Source of the DNA: Chitinophaga sancti
Lineage (GTDB): Bacteria > Bacteroidota > Bacteroidia > Chitinophagales > Chitinophagaceae
Direction: 5' to 3'
Assembly: GCF_034424315.1 (NCBI RefSeq)
Contig: NZ_CP139972.1
Location: 5,890,001-5,954,000 of the forward strand
Length of the DNA: 64,000 nt
Positions within the stretch are counted from its first letter, which is position 1. Each line of letters begins with the position of its first letter. Under the pieces are notes generated by a model. It saw only the letters and a program-made list of their open reading frames with translations, was not told where the DNA came from and did no database searches. This document shows, in pieces, positions 44,022-53,000 of the stretch. The position numbers were made by a program, and so were the translations under genes.

Positions 44022-45236
44022 CTACTTTTTGGATTTCTCAACATCAGGCAGTAATCCTGTTAACAAACCTATCAATGGCAGATAGGCACATAACTGGAAT
44101 ACGTAGTCTATGCCCTTGCTATCGGCAATATTGCCCAGTACTGCCGAGCCGATACCACCCATACCAAAGGCAAGTCCGAAGAAAAGACCGGCTATCATGC
44201 CTACCTTTCCCGGTACTAACTCCTGCGCATATACTAATATTGCAGAGAATGCAGAAGAGAGTATCACACCGATGAATATACTCAGTACACATGTTCCCAT
44301 CAGGTTTGCATGTGGCAATAACAATGAGAAGGGGGCCACTCCAAGAATAGAAATCCAGATCACATATTTACGTCCAATGCGGTCGCCCAGCGGGCCGCCA
44401 AAGAAGGTTCCAGCTGCTACTGCAAAGAGGAATACAAACAGGTAAATCTGTGATGCCTGCACACTCACATTGAACTTGTGCATGAGATAGAATGTATAAT
44501 AACTGGTCATACCTGCCATGTAGAAATACTTGGAGAATACCAATACAAGCAAAATGCCCAGTGCAAAAATCACTTTCCCTTTTGAGAGATGATTATCTGT
44601 ATGTACCTGCACCTTTTTAGGTTGCAGACGATGCGTATTCTGTTTATACCAGGAGCCGATATTGATCATTACGACGATTGCAAGTATCGCCAGTACAGAG
44701 AACCAGCTCAGGCTGGATTGTCCATGCGGAACAATGATCATCGCTGCCAGCAAGGGTCCAAGTGAACTACCTGCATTGCCTCCCAGTTGAAAAAGGGATT
44801 GTGCCAGGCCATGCTGACCACCGGATGCCATATGTGCCAGGCGGCTGGATTCAGGGTGGAATACGGAAGAACCTACGCCGACAAGGCCTACAGAAAATAG
44901 TACAAAGTAAAAATCATGTGCCTGTGAAAGACATACAAGGCCCAGCAAAGTAAAGCCCATGCCTATGATCAGGGAATAAGGCTGTGGCTTCCTGTCTGTA
45001 TACAAGCCTACCAGTGGTTGCAGCAGGGAGGCAGTGAGCTGGTAAGTGAGCGTAATGTAACCTACCTGGCTAAAATTGAGATGCAGTGCATCTTTGACGA
45101 TCGGATAAATGGCAGGGATCAGTGACTGAATGGCATCATTGATCAGGTGAGAGAAGCTGAGGGCCAGAAGAACAGAGAATACGGTCCTCTCAGCGGCCTG
45201 TTGTACAGGTGCTTTGGCAGTGGCGATCTTTTCCAT
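44022..45236 (-). CDS. MFS transporter, fosmidomycin-resistance (Fsr)-like
   Basis: About 404 residues and 12 membrane helices. SHLINDAIQSLIPAIYPIVK near the start and SSVFHPESSRLAHMASGGQHGLAQSLFQLGG in the first half are hallmarks of the Fsr branch of drug efflux proteins, and DRIGRKYV is the MFS loop motif. The start at the ATG of MEKIATAKAPVQQ is preferred; a further 9 in-frame codons lie upstream. It exports an unknown compound by proton antiport. The GntR gene next door is a possible regulator. Confidence 0.88.
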   Translation of the reverse strand: MEKIATAKAPVQQAAERTVFSVLLALSFSHLINDAIQSLIPAIYPIVKDALHLNFSQVGYITLTYQLTASLLQPLVGLYTDRKPQPYSLIIGMGFTLLGLVCLSQAHDFYFVLFSVGLVGVGSSVFHPESSRLAHMASGGQHGLAQSLFQLGGNAGSSLGPLLAAMIIVPHGQSSLSWFSVLAILAIVVMINIGSWYKQNTHRLQPKKVQVHTDNHLSKGKVIFALGILLVLVFSKYFYMAGMTSYYTFYLMHKFNVSVQASQIYLFVFLFAVAAGTFFGGPLGDRIGRKYVIWISILGVAPFSLLLPHANLMGTCVLSIFIGVILSSAFSAILVYAQELVPGKVGMIAGLFFGLAFGMGGIGSAVLGNIADSKGIDYVFQLCAYLPLIGLLTGLLPDVEKSKK

Positions 45237-45387
45237 AAAATGTATCAGTGAAAAAATAGGCAATACGGTTTCTTTACCGCTTCCCTGCAGTGGAGGCAGT
45301 TGTAAAAGAAACTTTTATTGCTGGTTGAAAATTTAGATTATGCTTTGCGCCTCGCTGAGGCGTCACTCAAAAAAACTGGCTGAAAAT

Positions 45388-46074
45388 TTAAAGGTACTTG
45401 CTATCGGTGTGGTCGATGATCTTCTGTACACATTGCCAGGCCTTCTGATCATCCTGCGCCACAATACTATTCAATAGCTGCTTATGCAGGTGCTGCGTAT
45501 TAGTAAAAGTATCAGTCGTCTTAAACCGTTCCAGGAATTTCGCTTTCAGGTGTATGGCTACAGTCCTGTATAAGTCCATCAGGATACTGTTATTCGAAGC
45601 CTGTGCTATAGCCACGTGAAACTCAATATCCGCATCTATACAGGCTGCAACATCATTGGCTGCGCCATATTCTTTTCTTTTTTTCAAAGCGGTCTTCATC
45701 CGTTCAATATCCTCATCTGTTCTGTTCAGTGCTGCTTTTTGGGCTATTTTCAGTTCCATCAGTTGCCTTACCTCGTCCAGGTCTTCAAACTGTGCGCGTT
45801 TGAGCCGCTGGGGGAGGGGTTCTGCAATACCTGCCTGCTCTTCCACAAAGGTGCCCAGGCCCTGTTGTACCCTGAGTATCCCGCTGTTTGCCAGGATGCG
45901 TACGGCTTCCCGGATGGAGGAACGACCTACCCCGAAAGCTTCCATTAAGGCTGGTTCGGTAGGTAATTTTTCGCCTGTTTTATAATTCCCTAAAGAGATC
46001 TGTTCCTGTAGCCGCTGCGCAACCTCGTCTGCGAGGCTGTTTCGCCTGATTGGTAAGGATTGTTTATTCATCAT
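45388..46074 (-). CDS. GntR/FadR-family transcriptional regulator
   Basis: Protein of 228 residues with an N-terminal winged helix (DEVAQRLQEQISLGNYKTGEKLPTEPALMEAFGVGRSSIREAVRIL) and an all-helical FCD effector domain, in which a metal site is suggested by DADIEFHVAIAQASNNSI and QHLHKQLL. The start was taken at 46074, 15 bases from a minus-strand TACCTTTG box (46089-46096); a longer frame to 46173 runs through the divergent promoter. It is a likely local regulator of the transporter or of metabolic genes. Confidence 0.87.
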   Translation of the reverse strand: MMNKQSLPIRRNSLADEVAQRLQEQISLGNYKTGEKLPTEPALMEAFGVGRSSIREAVRILANSGILRVQQGLGTFVEEQAGIAEPLPQRLKRAQFEDLDEVRQLMELKIAQKAALNRTDEDIERMKTALKKRKEYGAANDVAACIDADIEFHVAIAQASNNSILMDLYRTVAIHLKAKFLERFKTTDTFTNTQHLHKQLLNSIVAQDDQKAWQCVQKIIDHTDSKYL

Positions 46075-46139
46075 ATCATCTGATGATTCAAAGGTAATAA
46101 TTCCTTTTAAATTGGCACATCTTTTTTTATTTATCTTTG
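46074..46139. promoter_or_regulatory. Divergent promoter region
   Basis: The region has a minus-strand -7 TACCTTTG (46089-46096) for the GntR gene and a plus-strand -7 TATCTTTG (46132-46139) for the TPR gene. The near-palindrome ATCATCTGATGAT (46076-46088) between the GntR start and its -7 box is a candidate operator. Confidence 0.5.
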
Positions 46140-46163
46140 CGCCTCTTGTAATAGATTTGACAG

Positions 46164-46814
46164 ATGAAAGCATTAAACTTATTTATTCGTTATAGATTCC
46201 CACTGGGTATCATTCTTTTGTTGGGCGGGATTGCACTGGGTGCTTCTGTGGGCTGGTGGGAAGCCACCATCGTGCTGGTGCTGGCGATCATCTGCCTGGT
46301 CACACATTTTATGTTTGGCCCTATGCGCCTGGTACAGGAAGCTGTTGAAGCTGGTGATATTGATACTGCCATGGCGATGATGAATACCATTAAATTCCCT
46401 AAACTGTTATATAAGCCTATTCAGTCAGTTTATTATTTCATGCAGAGTAACCTGGCCATGTATAATAAGGACCTGGACAAGGCAGAGGCGACTATCCGTC
46501 AAAGTATCAAATCTGGTAGTCCGATGAAGGAGTATGAGGGGATGCAGTATTTCCAGCTGGGTACGATTGCTTATCAGAAGAATGACCTGAAGGAAGCGGA
46601 TTCCAACCTGAAGAAAGCGGTGAGAATGGGCCTGCCTGATAAGGAAAATACGGCAGCAGCGTTGCTGACCCTGGCGTCTATCGCGATGAGCCGGAGGGAT
46701 TTTAAAACTGCAAAAGACTATTTCCGCAGGGCAAAGGCACAAAAGCCAACCACTGCACAGATCGTAAGCCAGATCAAGGAAATGGATAAATATATTTCCC
46801 GTATGCCAGGTTGA
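46164..46814 (+). CDS. Membrane-anchored TPR protein
   Basis: Protein of 216 residues. Two closely spaced membrane helices (8-30 and 33-52) are followed by a cytoplasmic or periplasmic stretch of TPR-like helices (YFQLGTIAYQKNDLKEADSNLKKAV, ALLTLASIAMSRRDFKTAKDYFRRA). The type is common in Chitinophagaceae. It probably acts as a scaffold, with partner unknown. A strong terminator follows at 46832. Confidence 0.8.
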   Translation: MKALNLFIRYRFPLGIILLLGGIALGASVGWWEATIVLVLAIICLVTHFMFGPMRLVQEAVEAGDIDTAMAMMNTIKFPKLLYKPIQSVYYFMQSNLAMYNKDLDKAEATIRQSIKSGSPMKEYEGMQYFQLGTIAYQKNDLKEADSNLKKAVRMGLPDKENTAAALLTLASIAMSRRDFKTAKDYFRRAKAQKPTTAQIVSQIKEMDKYISRMPG

Positions 46815-46831
46815 TGCCGGCTATGGATTAC

Positions 46832-46863
46832 AAAAAGGGAGCTTCGTTCGAGGCTCCCTTTTT
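46832..46863 (+). terminator. Terminator after the TPR gene
   Basis: AAAAAGGGAGC pairs with GCTCCCTTTTT around a 10-nt loop. The T-run works on the plus strand. Confidence 0.85.
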
Positions 46864-46921
46864 CATTTATAGGTACAATACCAGCCGTCCTTACGACAAT
46901 CTTTAATAGCCAATTAAATAT

Positions 46922-46929
46922 TACATTTG
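46922..46929 (+). promoter_or_regulatory. -7 promoter box of marC
   Basis: TACATTTG, 19 bases before the ATG at 46949, matches the Bacteroidota -7 consensus. Confidence 0.55.
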
Positions 46930-46948
46930 CAGGAAATACGAACCCTGC

Positions 46949-47515
46949 ATGTTTCATTTTGACCAGATCTTGGCTATTACCTTTACACTCTTCGCGGTGA
47001 TTGATATCGTTGGTTCCATCCCGGTTCTCATTTCCATGAAAGAAAAACTGGGCCACATCGATTCGGGCAAGGCGACCCTTGCTTCCGGTGTCCTGATGAT
47101 TCTTTTCCTGCTGGTGGGTGAACCCTTCCTGAAATTATTGAGTGTAGATGTCCATTCATTTGCGGTAGCAGGTTCGATCGTGATCTTTGTAATCGGGCTT
47201 GAAATGATCCTTGGTGTGGAGTTTTTCAAGAGTGAGCAGGATACGAAAACCGGTAGTTTGATTCCTATCGCATTCCCGCTCATCGCGGGTTCTGGTACAC
47301 TGACCACCATTATGTCGTTGAAGGCGAACTTCGACCAGTGGAATATTTTTGCAGGGATTTTAATCAACCTGGTTATCATTTATGTGGTGCTTCGCTCCCT
47401 GAGTTTTATAGAAAGAATACTGGGTAAAGCGGGGTTGATGGTAGTCCGTAAGTTCTTTGGGGTGATCCTCCTGGCGATAGCTGTGAAAATATTTAAGAGT
47501 AATCTTAACCTGTAG
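46949..47515 (+). CDS. MarC-family membrane protein
   Basis: Protein of 188 residues with six predicted membrane helices and the MarC pattern (FTLFAVIDIVGSIPVLISM, AVAGSIVIFVIGLEMILG, IPIAFPLIAGSGTLTTIM). The family was once tied to multiple antibiotic resistance, but its transport function is not established. It is a single-gene transcript with its own promoter and terminator. Confidence 0.9.
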   Translation: MFHFDQILAITFTLFAVIDIVGSIPVLISMKEKLGHIDSGKATLASGVLMILFLLVGEPFLKLLSVDVHSFAVAGSIVIFVIGLEMILGVEFFKSEQDTKTGSLIPIAFPLIAGSGTLTTIMSLKANFDQWNIFAGILINLVIIYVVLRSLSFIERILGKAGLMVVRKFFGVILLAIAVKIFKSNLNL

Positions 47516-47517
47516 TT

Positions 47518-47548
47518 TTTGTAATTGAGATCAAAAGCATTAGTTTTG
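47518..47548 (+). promoter_or_regulatory. Promoter of tRNA-Arg(CCG)
   Basis: -33 TTTG (47518-47521) and -7 TAGTTTTG (47541-47548) are separated by 19 bases. The tRNA begins 30 bases downstream. Confidence 0.6.
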
Positions 47549-47577
47549 CCTTCCTTGCCCGAGAGGGAAGGCGTTTT
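47548..47577 (+). terminator. Hairpin between marC and tRNA
   Basis: GCCTTCC (47548-47554) pairs with GGAAGGC (47566-47572), followed by GTTTT. It could terminate marC or lie in the tRNA precursor leader, since it follows the tRNA promoter. Confidence 0.55.
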
Positions 47578-47649
47578 GGCCTCGTAGTACAATGGATAGT
47601 ATAAGAGTTTCCGAAGCTCCAGATACAGGTTCGATTCCTGTCGAGGCTA
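47578..47649 (+). tRNA. tRNA-Arg (anticodon CCG)
   Basis: Plus-strand cloverleaf of 72 bases: acceptor GGCCTCG with CGAGGCT, T-arm ACAGG-TTCGATT-CCTGT, anticodon loop TTCCGAA. It reads CGG codons. CCA is not encoded. The architecture parallels the tRNA-Arg at 41130. Confidence 0.92.
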
Positions 47650-47651
47650 CT

Positions 47652-47693
47652 AAAACAGGAAAAGTCAGCAGTAATGCTGACTTTTCCTGTTTT
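47652..47693. terminator. Bidirectional terminator
   Basis: A perfect 19-bp stem (arms 47652-47670 and 47675-47693) begins AAAACAGG and ends CCTGTTTT. It is placed between the tRNA and the convergent SGNH gene, so it should stop both. Confidence 0.85.
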
Positions 47694-47716
47694 AAATATG
47701 AAAGTGGTGATCGCTG

Positions 47717-48583
47717 TCAAAATCCTGCCAATGCCAGCCTGTCAACCTCTTCTTTGAAATAAGATGTATAATCCCACGCATTACTTTCAGTTAAATGTAT
47801 ACCATCCTTTGTTCTGAAGTTGCCTTGAGGCAAATGGATAAACCAGGTATTCTGCTTACCCTGAAAACGTTGTTGGATCATATTACGCACCAAAACGGTC
47901 TTTGGTAAATTTTCCAGACTTTGATCTACCGGCATTTCAAAAAAACAAACGTGACTACCTTTGGCGGTTACTTCCTCAACAAAGCCTGTCAGCTCATCCA
48001 GTGCTTTTTCAAGCGCCATCGTATCAATGGGATCCGTGTACTGGCGCCGTGATCCCGCTAAGAGATTCATAAATATATTTGCAGGAACAGTATCATTAAC
48101 AGGCACTACCTGGTTGTTCCCCGGTTGTTGATGATCCTTTTTAAACTTACTTAATAAGATACTTACCGGCTGATTTTCTTCCTTCAAAGCAGGAAGTACC
48201 TCTTTTATTTTATTATTCACAGACGAACTGAATAATGAAGTGTAAGCTTCATCCGCAGGTTTATTAAAGAAGTTGATCTCAATAAATATCCTGTGAGGAT
48301 AAGAATTTCTTTTCATAACAATATTCCGCCCGTCTGCGGTACTTAAACCCGGCATCGCCAGCTTGTACAAGCCATTTAGACTATCTGTCGGCATTAGTGC
48401 ACTAAGTGATGTACCCAATAATACGCTTTCTGGCGCACGCTTCCCGAAAATGTATTTCTGGCCTTCCATTACGTTCAGCTGATACTGGTATTGATAGGTA
48501 GAATATTCTTGTTTTTTAACCCTGAGATAAATATTGAAGCCTGCAAAAAGAACGATGAATGTGATAAGACTATATCGTATCAT
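47717..48583 (-). CDS. SGNH-like protein, partner of the MBOAT acyltransferase
   Basis: Protein of 288 residues with one N-terminal membrane helix (MIRYSLITFIVLFAGFNIYL) and an extracytoplasmic domain. LLGTSLSALMP carries a possible nucleophilic Ser block, and DGIHLTESNAWDYTSYF is the Asp-x-x-His block near the C-terminus, as in DltD/AlgX-type partners. It would use acyl groups delivered by the MBOAT protein to O-acylate a surface polysaccharide. The start at 48583, 4 bases after the MBOAT stop, was preferred to the longer frame from 48625. Confidence 0.75.
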   Translation of the reverse strand: MIRYSLITFIVLFAGFNIYLRVKKQEYSTYQYQYQLNVMEGQKYIFGKRAPESVLLGTSLSALMPTDSLNGLYKLAMPGLSTADGRNIVMKRNSYPHRIFIEINFFNKPADEAYTSLFSSSVNNKIKEVLPALKEENQPVSILLSKFKKDHQQPGNNQVVPVNDTVPANIFMNLLAGSRRQYTDPIDTMALEKALDELTGFVEEVTAKGSHVCFFEMPVDQSLENLPKTVLVRNMIQQRFQGKQNTWFIHLPQGNFRTKDGIHLTESNAWDYTSYFKEEVDRLALAGF

Positions 48584-48587
48584 TATA

Positions 48588-49994
48588 TTAAAATTGGAAA
48601 TAGATAAATGAACCAGAAGGGCCACTATTTACGGCTATCATAAAAAGCATGCAACCACATATTACGTATTGGTATTTTCTGGCAACTACCTGTATTTTCC
48701 AGTGAGCCGGCATGATATAAAAGAAATGATAAAGGACAACCGGGAATGAGTATAGCATGATACATAATACCATCGCATAATCCTGTGAGGTATGCATATT
48801 GGTACCTATGGCTTTCAGATAAGCAATCACTTCATTAAAGGGCAACCTGAAAAGCAACCATGCCAGTGTGACAAAAGAAAATACCATTATCCCTTTACAG
48901 ATCAGGCCCGTCCGACTACTGATCTTTATTCCCAATGACTTATCTATTAACCGCTCTATTGCTAGTGCTAAACCATGAAATGCTCCCCATACGGCATAAC
49001 TCCATGCAGCACCATGCCATAAACCACCTAATACCATGGTTATGGTAAGGTTGAAATAGGTTCTGAACTTCCCTTTCCTGTTGCCCCCTAAAGGTATATA
49101 CAGGTACTCTTTAAGAAAAGTAGATAAGGAAATGTGCCATCTTCTCCAGAATTCGGAGAAGCTCGTTGAAATATATGGGAACTGGAAGTTTTCCAGCAGG
49201 TCGTAGCCAAACATCTTTGCCAATCCTAACGCGATAAATGAATAACCTGCAAAGTCAGCGAAGATCTGGAACGAATACCCCAACAGCATGGCTATAAGAC
49301 TAACACTGGATTTCATATGATAATAAGGTGCCGCCATCCAGAAGGTAAAATTCGCCAGATTATCAGCCACCACCATTTTCAAAAAGTAACCTAATGTCAG
49401 CTTTTTAAATACATATTCCCAGTCTATATTCTTAATGCTTTTCGATCCTATCTGCGGATAAAACTCGTAAGCTTTCAATATCGGACCCGCAATAAGGTGG
49501 GGGAAGAATGAAATGAAAAAAAGTGTTTTTATGGTATGCTGAGAAAATGATCTATCAATACTCAGCTTGTCCGAATGCTTGTTGGAATATACATCTACCA
49601 GCAGGCTAATTCCTTCAAACGTATAAAAGGAAATACCAATTGGCAATGGGATAAGGGTTAAATAATGCCCAATTCCCATGGATGTATCCATGAATGTATG
49701 AGCTAATAACGAACCGTATTTGAAGTAAGAGAGAATACCCAGGTTAATGATCACACCAAGTGCAGCATACAATTTTCGTTGGGCGGCATTACCATTTACA
49801 ATTAAGTAACTGGCACCAATATTTATGGCTGCCGAGGTAAGTAGTAACAACAATAAATGGGGCTGGCCATATGCGTAAAATACGAGACTCGATGCAATCA
49901 ATATCTGGACCTGCATTCTCTTTAAATACGGCACATAATAGACGACAAAGGTTATTAGAAGTAGTAATACAAACCCCCAACTATTAAATAACAT
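48588..49994 (-). CDS. MBOAT-family membrane O-acyltransferase (AlgI/DltB-like)
   Basis: Protein of 468 residues with about ten membrane helices. It contains the MBOAT signatures FWRRWHISLSTFLKEYLYIPLGG and LGGLWHGAAWSYAVWG, whose His is the catalytic one. It transfers acetyl or other acyl groups across the membrane to an exported polymer with the SGNH protein encoded next. The target polymer is not identifiable from the neighbours. Confidence 0.92.
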   Translation of the reverse strand: MLFNSWGFVLLLLITFVVYYVPYLKRMQVQILIASSLVFYAYGQPHLLLLLLTSAAINIGASYLIVNGNAAQRKLYAALGVIINLGILSYFKYGSLLAHTFMDTSMGIGHYLTLIPLPIGISFYTFEGISLLVDVYSNKHSDKLSIDRSFSQHTIKTLFFISFFPHLIAGPILKAYEFYPQIGSKSIKNIDWEYVFKKLTLGYFLKMVVADNLANFTFWMAAPYYHMKSSVSLIAMLLGYSFQIFADFAGYSFIALGLAKMFGYDLLENFQFPYISTSFSEFWRRWHISLSTFLKEYLYIPLGGNRKGKFRTYFNLTITMVLGGLWHGAAWSYAVWGAFHGLALAIERLIDKSLGIKISSRTGLICKGIMVFSFVTLAWLLFRLPFNEVIAYLKAIGTNMHTSQDYAMVLCIMLYSFPVVLYHFFYIMPAHWKIQVVARKYQYVICGCMLFMIAVNSGPSGSFIYFQF

Positions 49995-50049
49995 AAATAG
50001 GATTTTCTGTTTTGCGCTAAAATTAGCATTTCCTGAATAATTTTCCCTC

Positions 50050-50057
50050 TACATTTG
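50050..50057 (+). promoter_or_regulatory. -7 box of the HTCS gene
   Basis: TACATTTG ends 8 bases before the ATG at 50065, so the transcript would start at or next to the start codon. Confidence 0.55.
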
Positions 50058-50064
50058 TACTGTT

Positions 50065-53000
50065 ATGCTTAAGCGATTTATTTGTACTGCAATTTTCATA
50101 TTGTTCGTACAATTACTCTGGGGACAGAACTACCAGTACCATACATTCAAAAACATCGCCATCGGGCCGGAAGCTACCACCATCAACGCTTTCGCCCAGG
50201 ATAGCCTCGGCCTCATGTGGCTGGGTACAAATAACGGCCTCTATAGCTACGACGGCTTTTCTGTACAATCCCACCTGGGCAATGACACCTCCCACAAAAC
50301 TTTCGTATACGACATCATCGTCATCAACAAAGAATTGATGTGCCTTGCCATGGAAAATGGCATCTTCTTCTATAACTATCAAAAAGACCAATACGAAACC
50401 AGCCCCGTTCAATTCCCCACCGATGTAAGAACCCTGCTCCTGGAAAATGATAATCTCTGGATCGGCTCTTTTAAAGGCCTCTTTAAGTATAACCTTACCC
50501 AAAAAAAACTGGAAAAGGTTGGATATAAAGGACTGTCAAATCATACCATTTATTCCCTGACCCGCACCAGCACAGGAGACATCTTAATCGGCACCTACAA
50601 TGGACTCTATTGCCTCCCCGCAGATAAATCACAGATCCGCCAGATCTCACTGGCCGACCCTCATAAACGCAGCAACCTTTTCGTCAATGCCTTATTTGAA
50701 GACACCAGCCGGAATATAATATGGGTAGGAACTGAAGGAGGCATCTATTATTATGACCTTCATAAAAACCTCGCCGTCAAGCTACCCATCCTGCAGGATC
50801 ACTCCGTAAAATCATTGATCACCGATAACAGGAATAAACTCCTCATTGGCACTGATGCCGGGTTTTATATCTACTCTCCCGACACCGAACAACTGGAACG
50901 TATTGTGCACGATGCCCGGAACAAAGGCTCCATCGTCAATAACATTATCTGGAGCCTCTTTGCTGATAAGGAATCAAACATCTGGCTCGGTACCGATTAC
51001 GGCATCTCCCTGCTGCAAAACCAAAACAGCCTGCAGGTCATCCCTATCTTCGAGATCACCCACGAAAAGGACGGGAACCGCCTTTATAACATCTACAAAG
51101 ACACTTATGGGGATTACTGGCTGGGAGGCACTAACGGCATTATCCGCGCCAGCTCTCCGGGAGCACATGAGGTCCTGTCCGCATGGTATAAGATGGGGGA
51201 TAAGGCCCTGCCGATTTCGCATAACCGCATCAGGGATATCTTTGAGGATAAAGATAGAAATGTATGGGTCGCCACAGATGGAGGAATCAACAGGTTCGAC
51301 CACCAGGCGAAAGCCTTTGTCAATTATAATATCATCGACAGCTCCCAATCCCGGAATGCTAACTGGGCGTATAGCATCCAGGAAGATGCGCAAAAAAGGC
51401 TGTGGATCGCCACCTACCTGGGTGGGATCTTCGTGGTAGACAGATCACAGCTCACAGGAGGAACGAACAGGGAGGTGCCTCATCATACGGCTGCTCCTGA
51501 TATGGGGCTTAATAATCCTGCCATCATCGCCGTTCACAACCTCGCCGCCCACAATGGCCTGGCAGGTAATTCTGTCAACCAGCTCGCCAGGGACCAGCAG
51601 GGGAATATCTGGGCTTTGATCTACAACAGGGCCATACATAAGATCGATCCACTTACTTTTCACGTTGCAACCGTCATGGATGGATCAAAGCACCCTTCGT
51701 ACATGATCGCAGATGATGCCGGGGTAATCTGGATCGGTTGCCAGGAAAGCATTTCCAGGATCAAAGATGGCCAGATCAAAACCATTCCTTTCAATGCCGG
51801 TGGGATCCTGAGTATGGAACAGGTGGCTGGAAATATCTGGATCTCCACCAGTGAAGGCATCTGGATGATGGACCGGCATACCACCACTGTAAAACGGTTC
51901 AATAGTAGCCAGTCTGCCTTTACGTCTATATATTATGACCGCGACCTCCACGAGGTATACCTGGGCGGAGCCGACGAATTGGGCATTGCTGCCACCGCTA
52001 TTCAAACTGCTACGGGTGCCGGTACGAAGCTCTGCCTCACCGCCCTGTATATTAATGGTAAGCTAACCGGCTCTGTAAGGTACAAGGATGAAATACGCCT
52101 GAACCACGAACAGAATAACCTTGCTTTTGCCATCTCTGACCTCAACTATTCCGATCCTGAAGGTAGCCGCTATGTATACAGGATCACCCAGCTGGATGAT
52201 GACTGGATTACTTTGCCACTCAATAATAACCTGATCACTTATAATAATCTTAACTACGGGAACTATACCCTGCTGGTAAGCAAACTGGATGCCTATGGAA
52301 AACCATATGCCAATCCTTTAAAATTGTCTATCACCATTATTCCCCCCTGGTACTATACCAACCTGGCAAAGGCCATTTACTTCCTGATCGTGGTAGGACT
52401 GGTATTGTGGGCGATTAATTTCTTCCGGGTCCGGCATAATCTCAAGATCGAACGCATAGAAAAGCAAAAGACGGTCGAACTGACCAACCTGAAGCTGAAC
52501 TTCTTCGCGGATATTTCCCATGAATTGAAAACCCCGCTAAGCCTTATCCTGGCGCCTGTAAGCCAGATGCTGGCAGAAACCCGGAGTCCGCTGAAAAAGA
52601 AACAGCTCGAAGGGATCCAGCAGAATGCCCTGAAACTAAATGGACTGATCCACCGCGTACTGAATTTCAACCGGGCTGATAGCAATGCACTTTCTGCCCT
52701 GGTATTGTCAAAACTGGAACTGGTGGCTTTCGGGCGAAAGCTATATGAGGCATTTATCAGCAAGAACAGGGCTTTTACCTTCACCTGCAATAAGGAGGAG
52801 ATCTATATTGATACAGATATTATCAGAACAGAGGCCATTATCAGTAACCTGCTATCTAATGCCTGCCGCTATACAAATGATGGAGGTGCTATTCACCTGG
52901 ACATTCACCAGAAGAATAATGCCGTTGCTATATCAGTAGCAGATACCGGTATTGGGATCCCGGCGGCGGAGTTGCCATATGTATTTGAGCGCTTTTTCAA

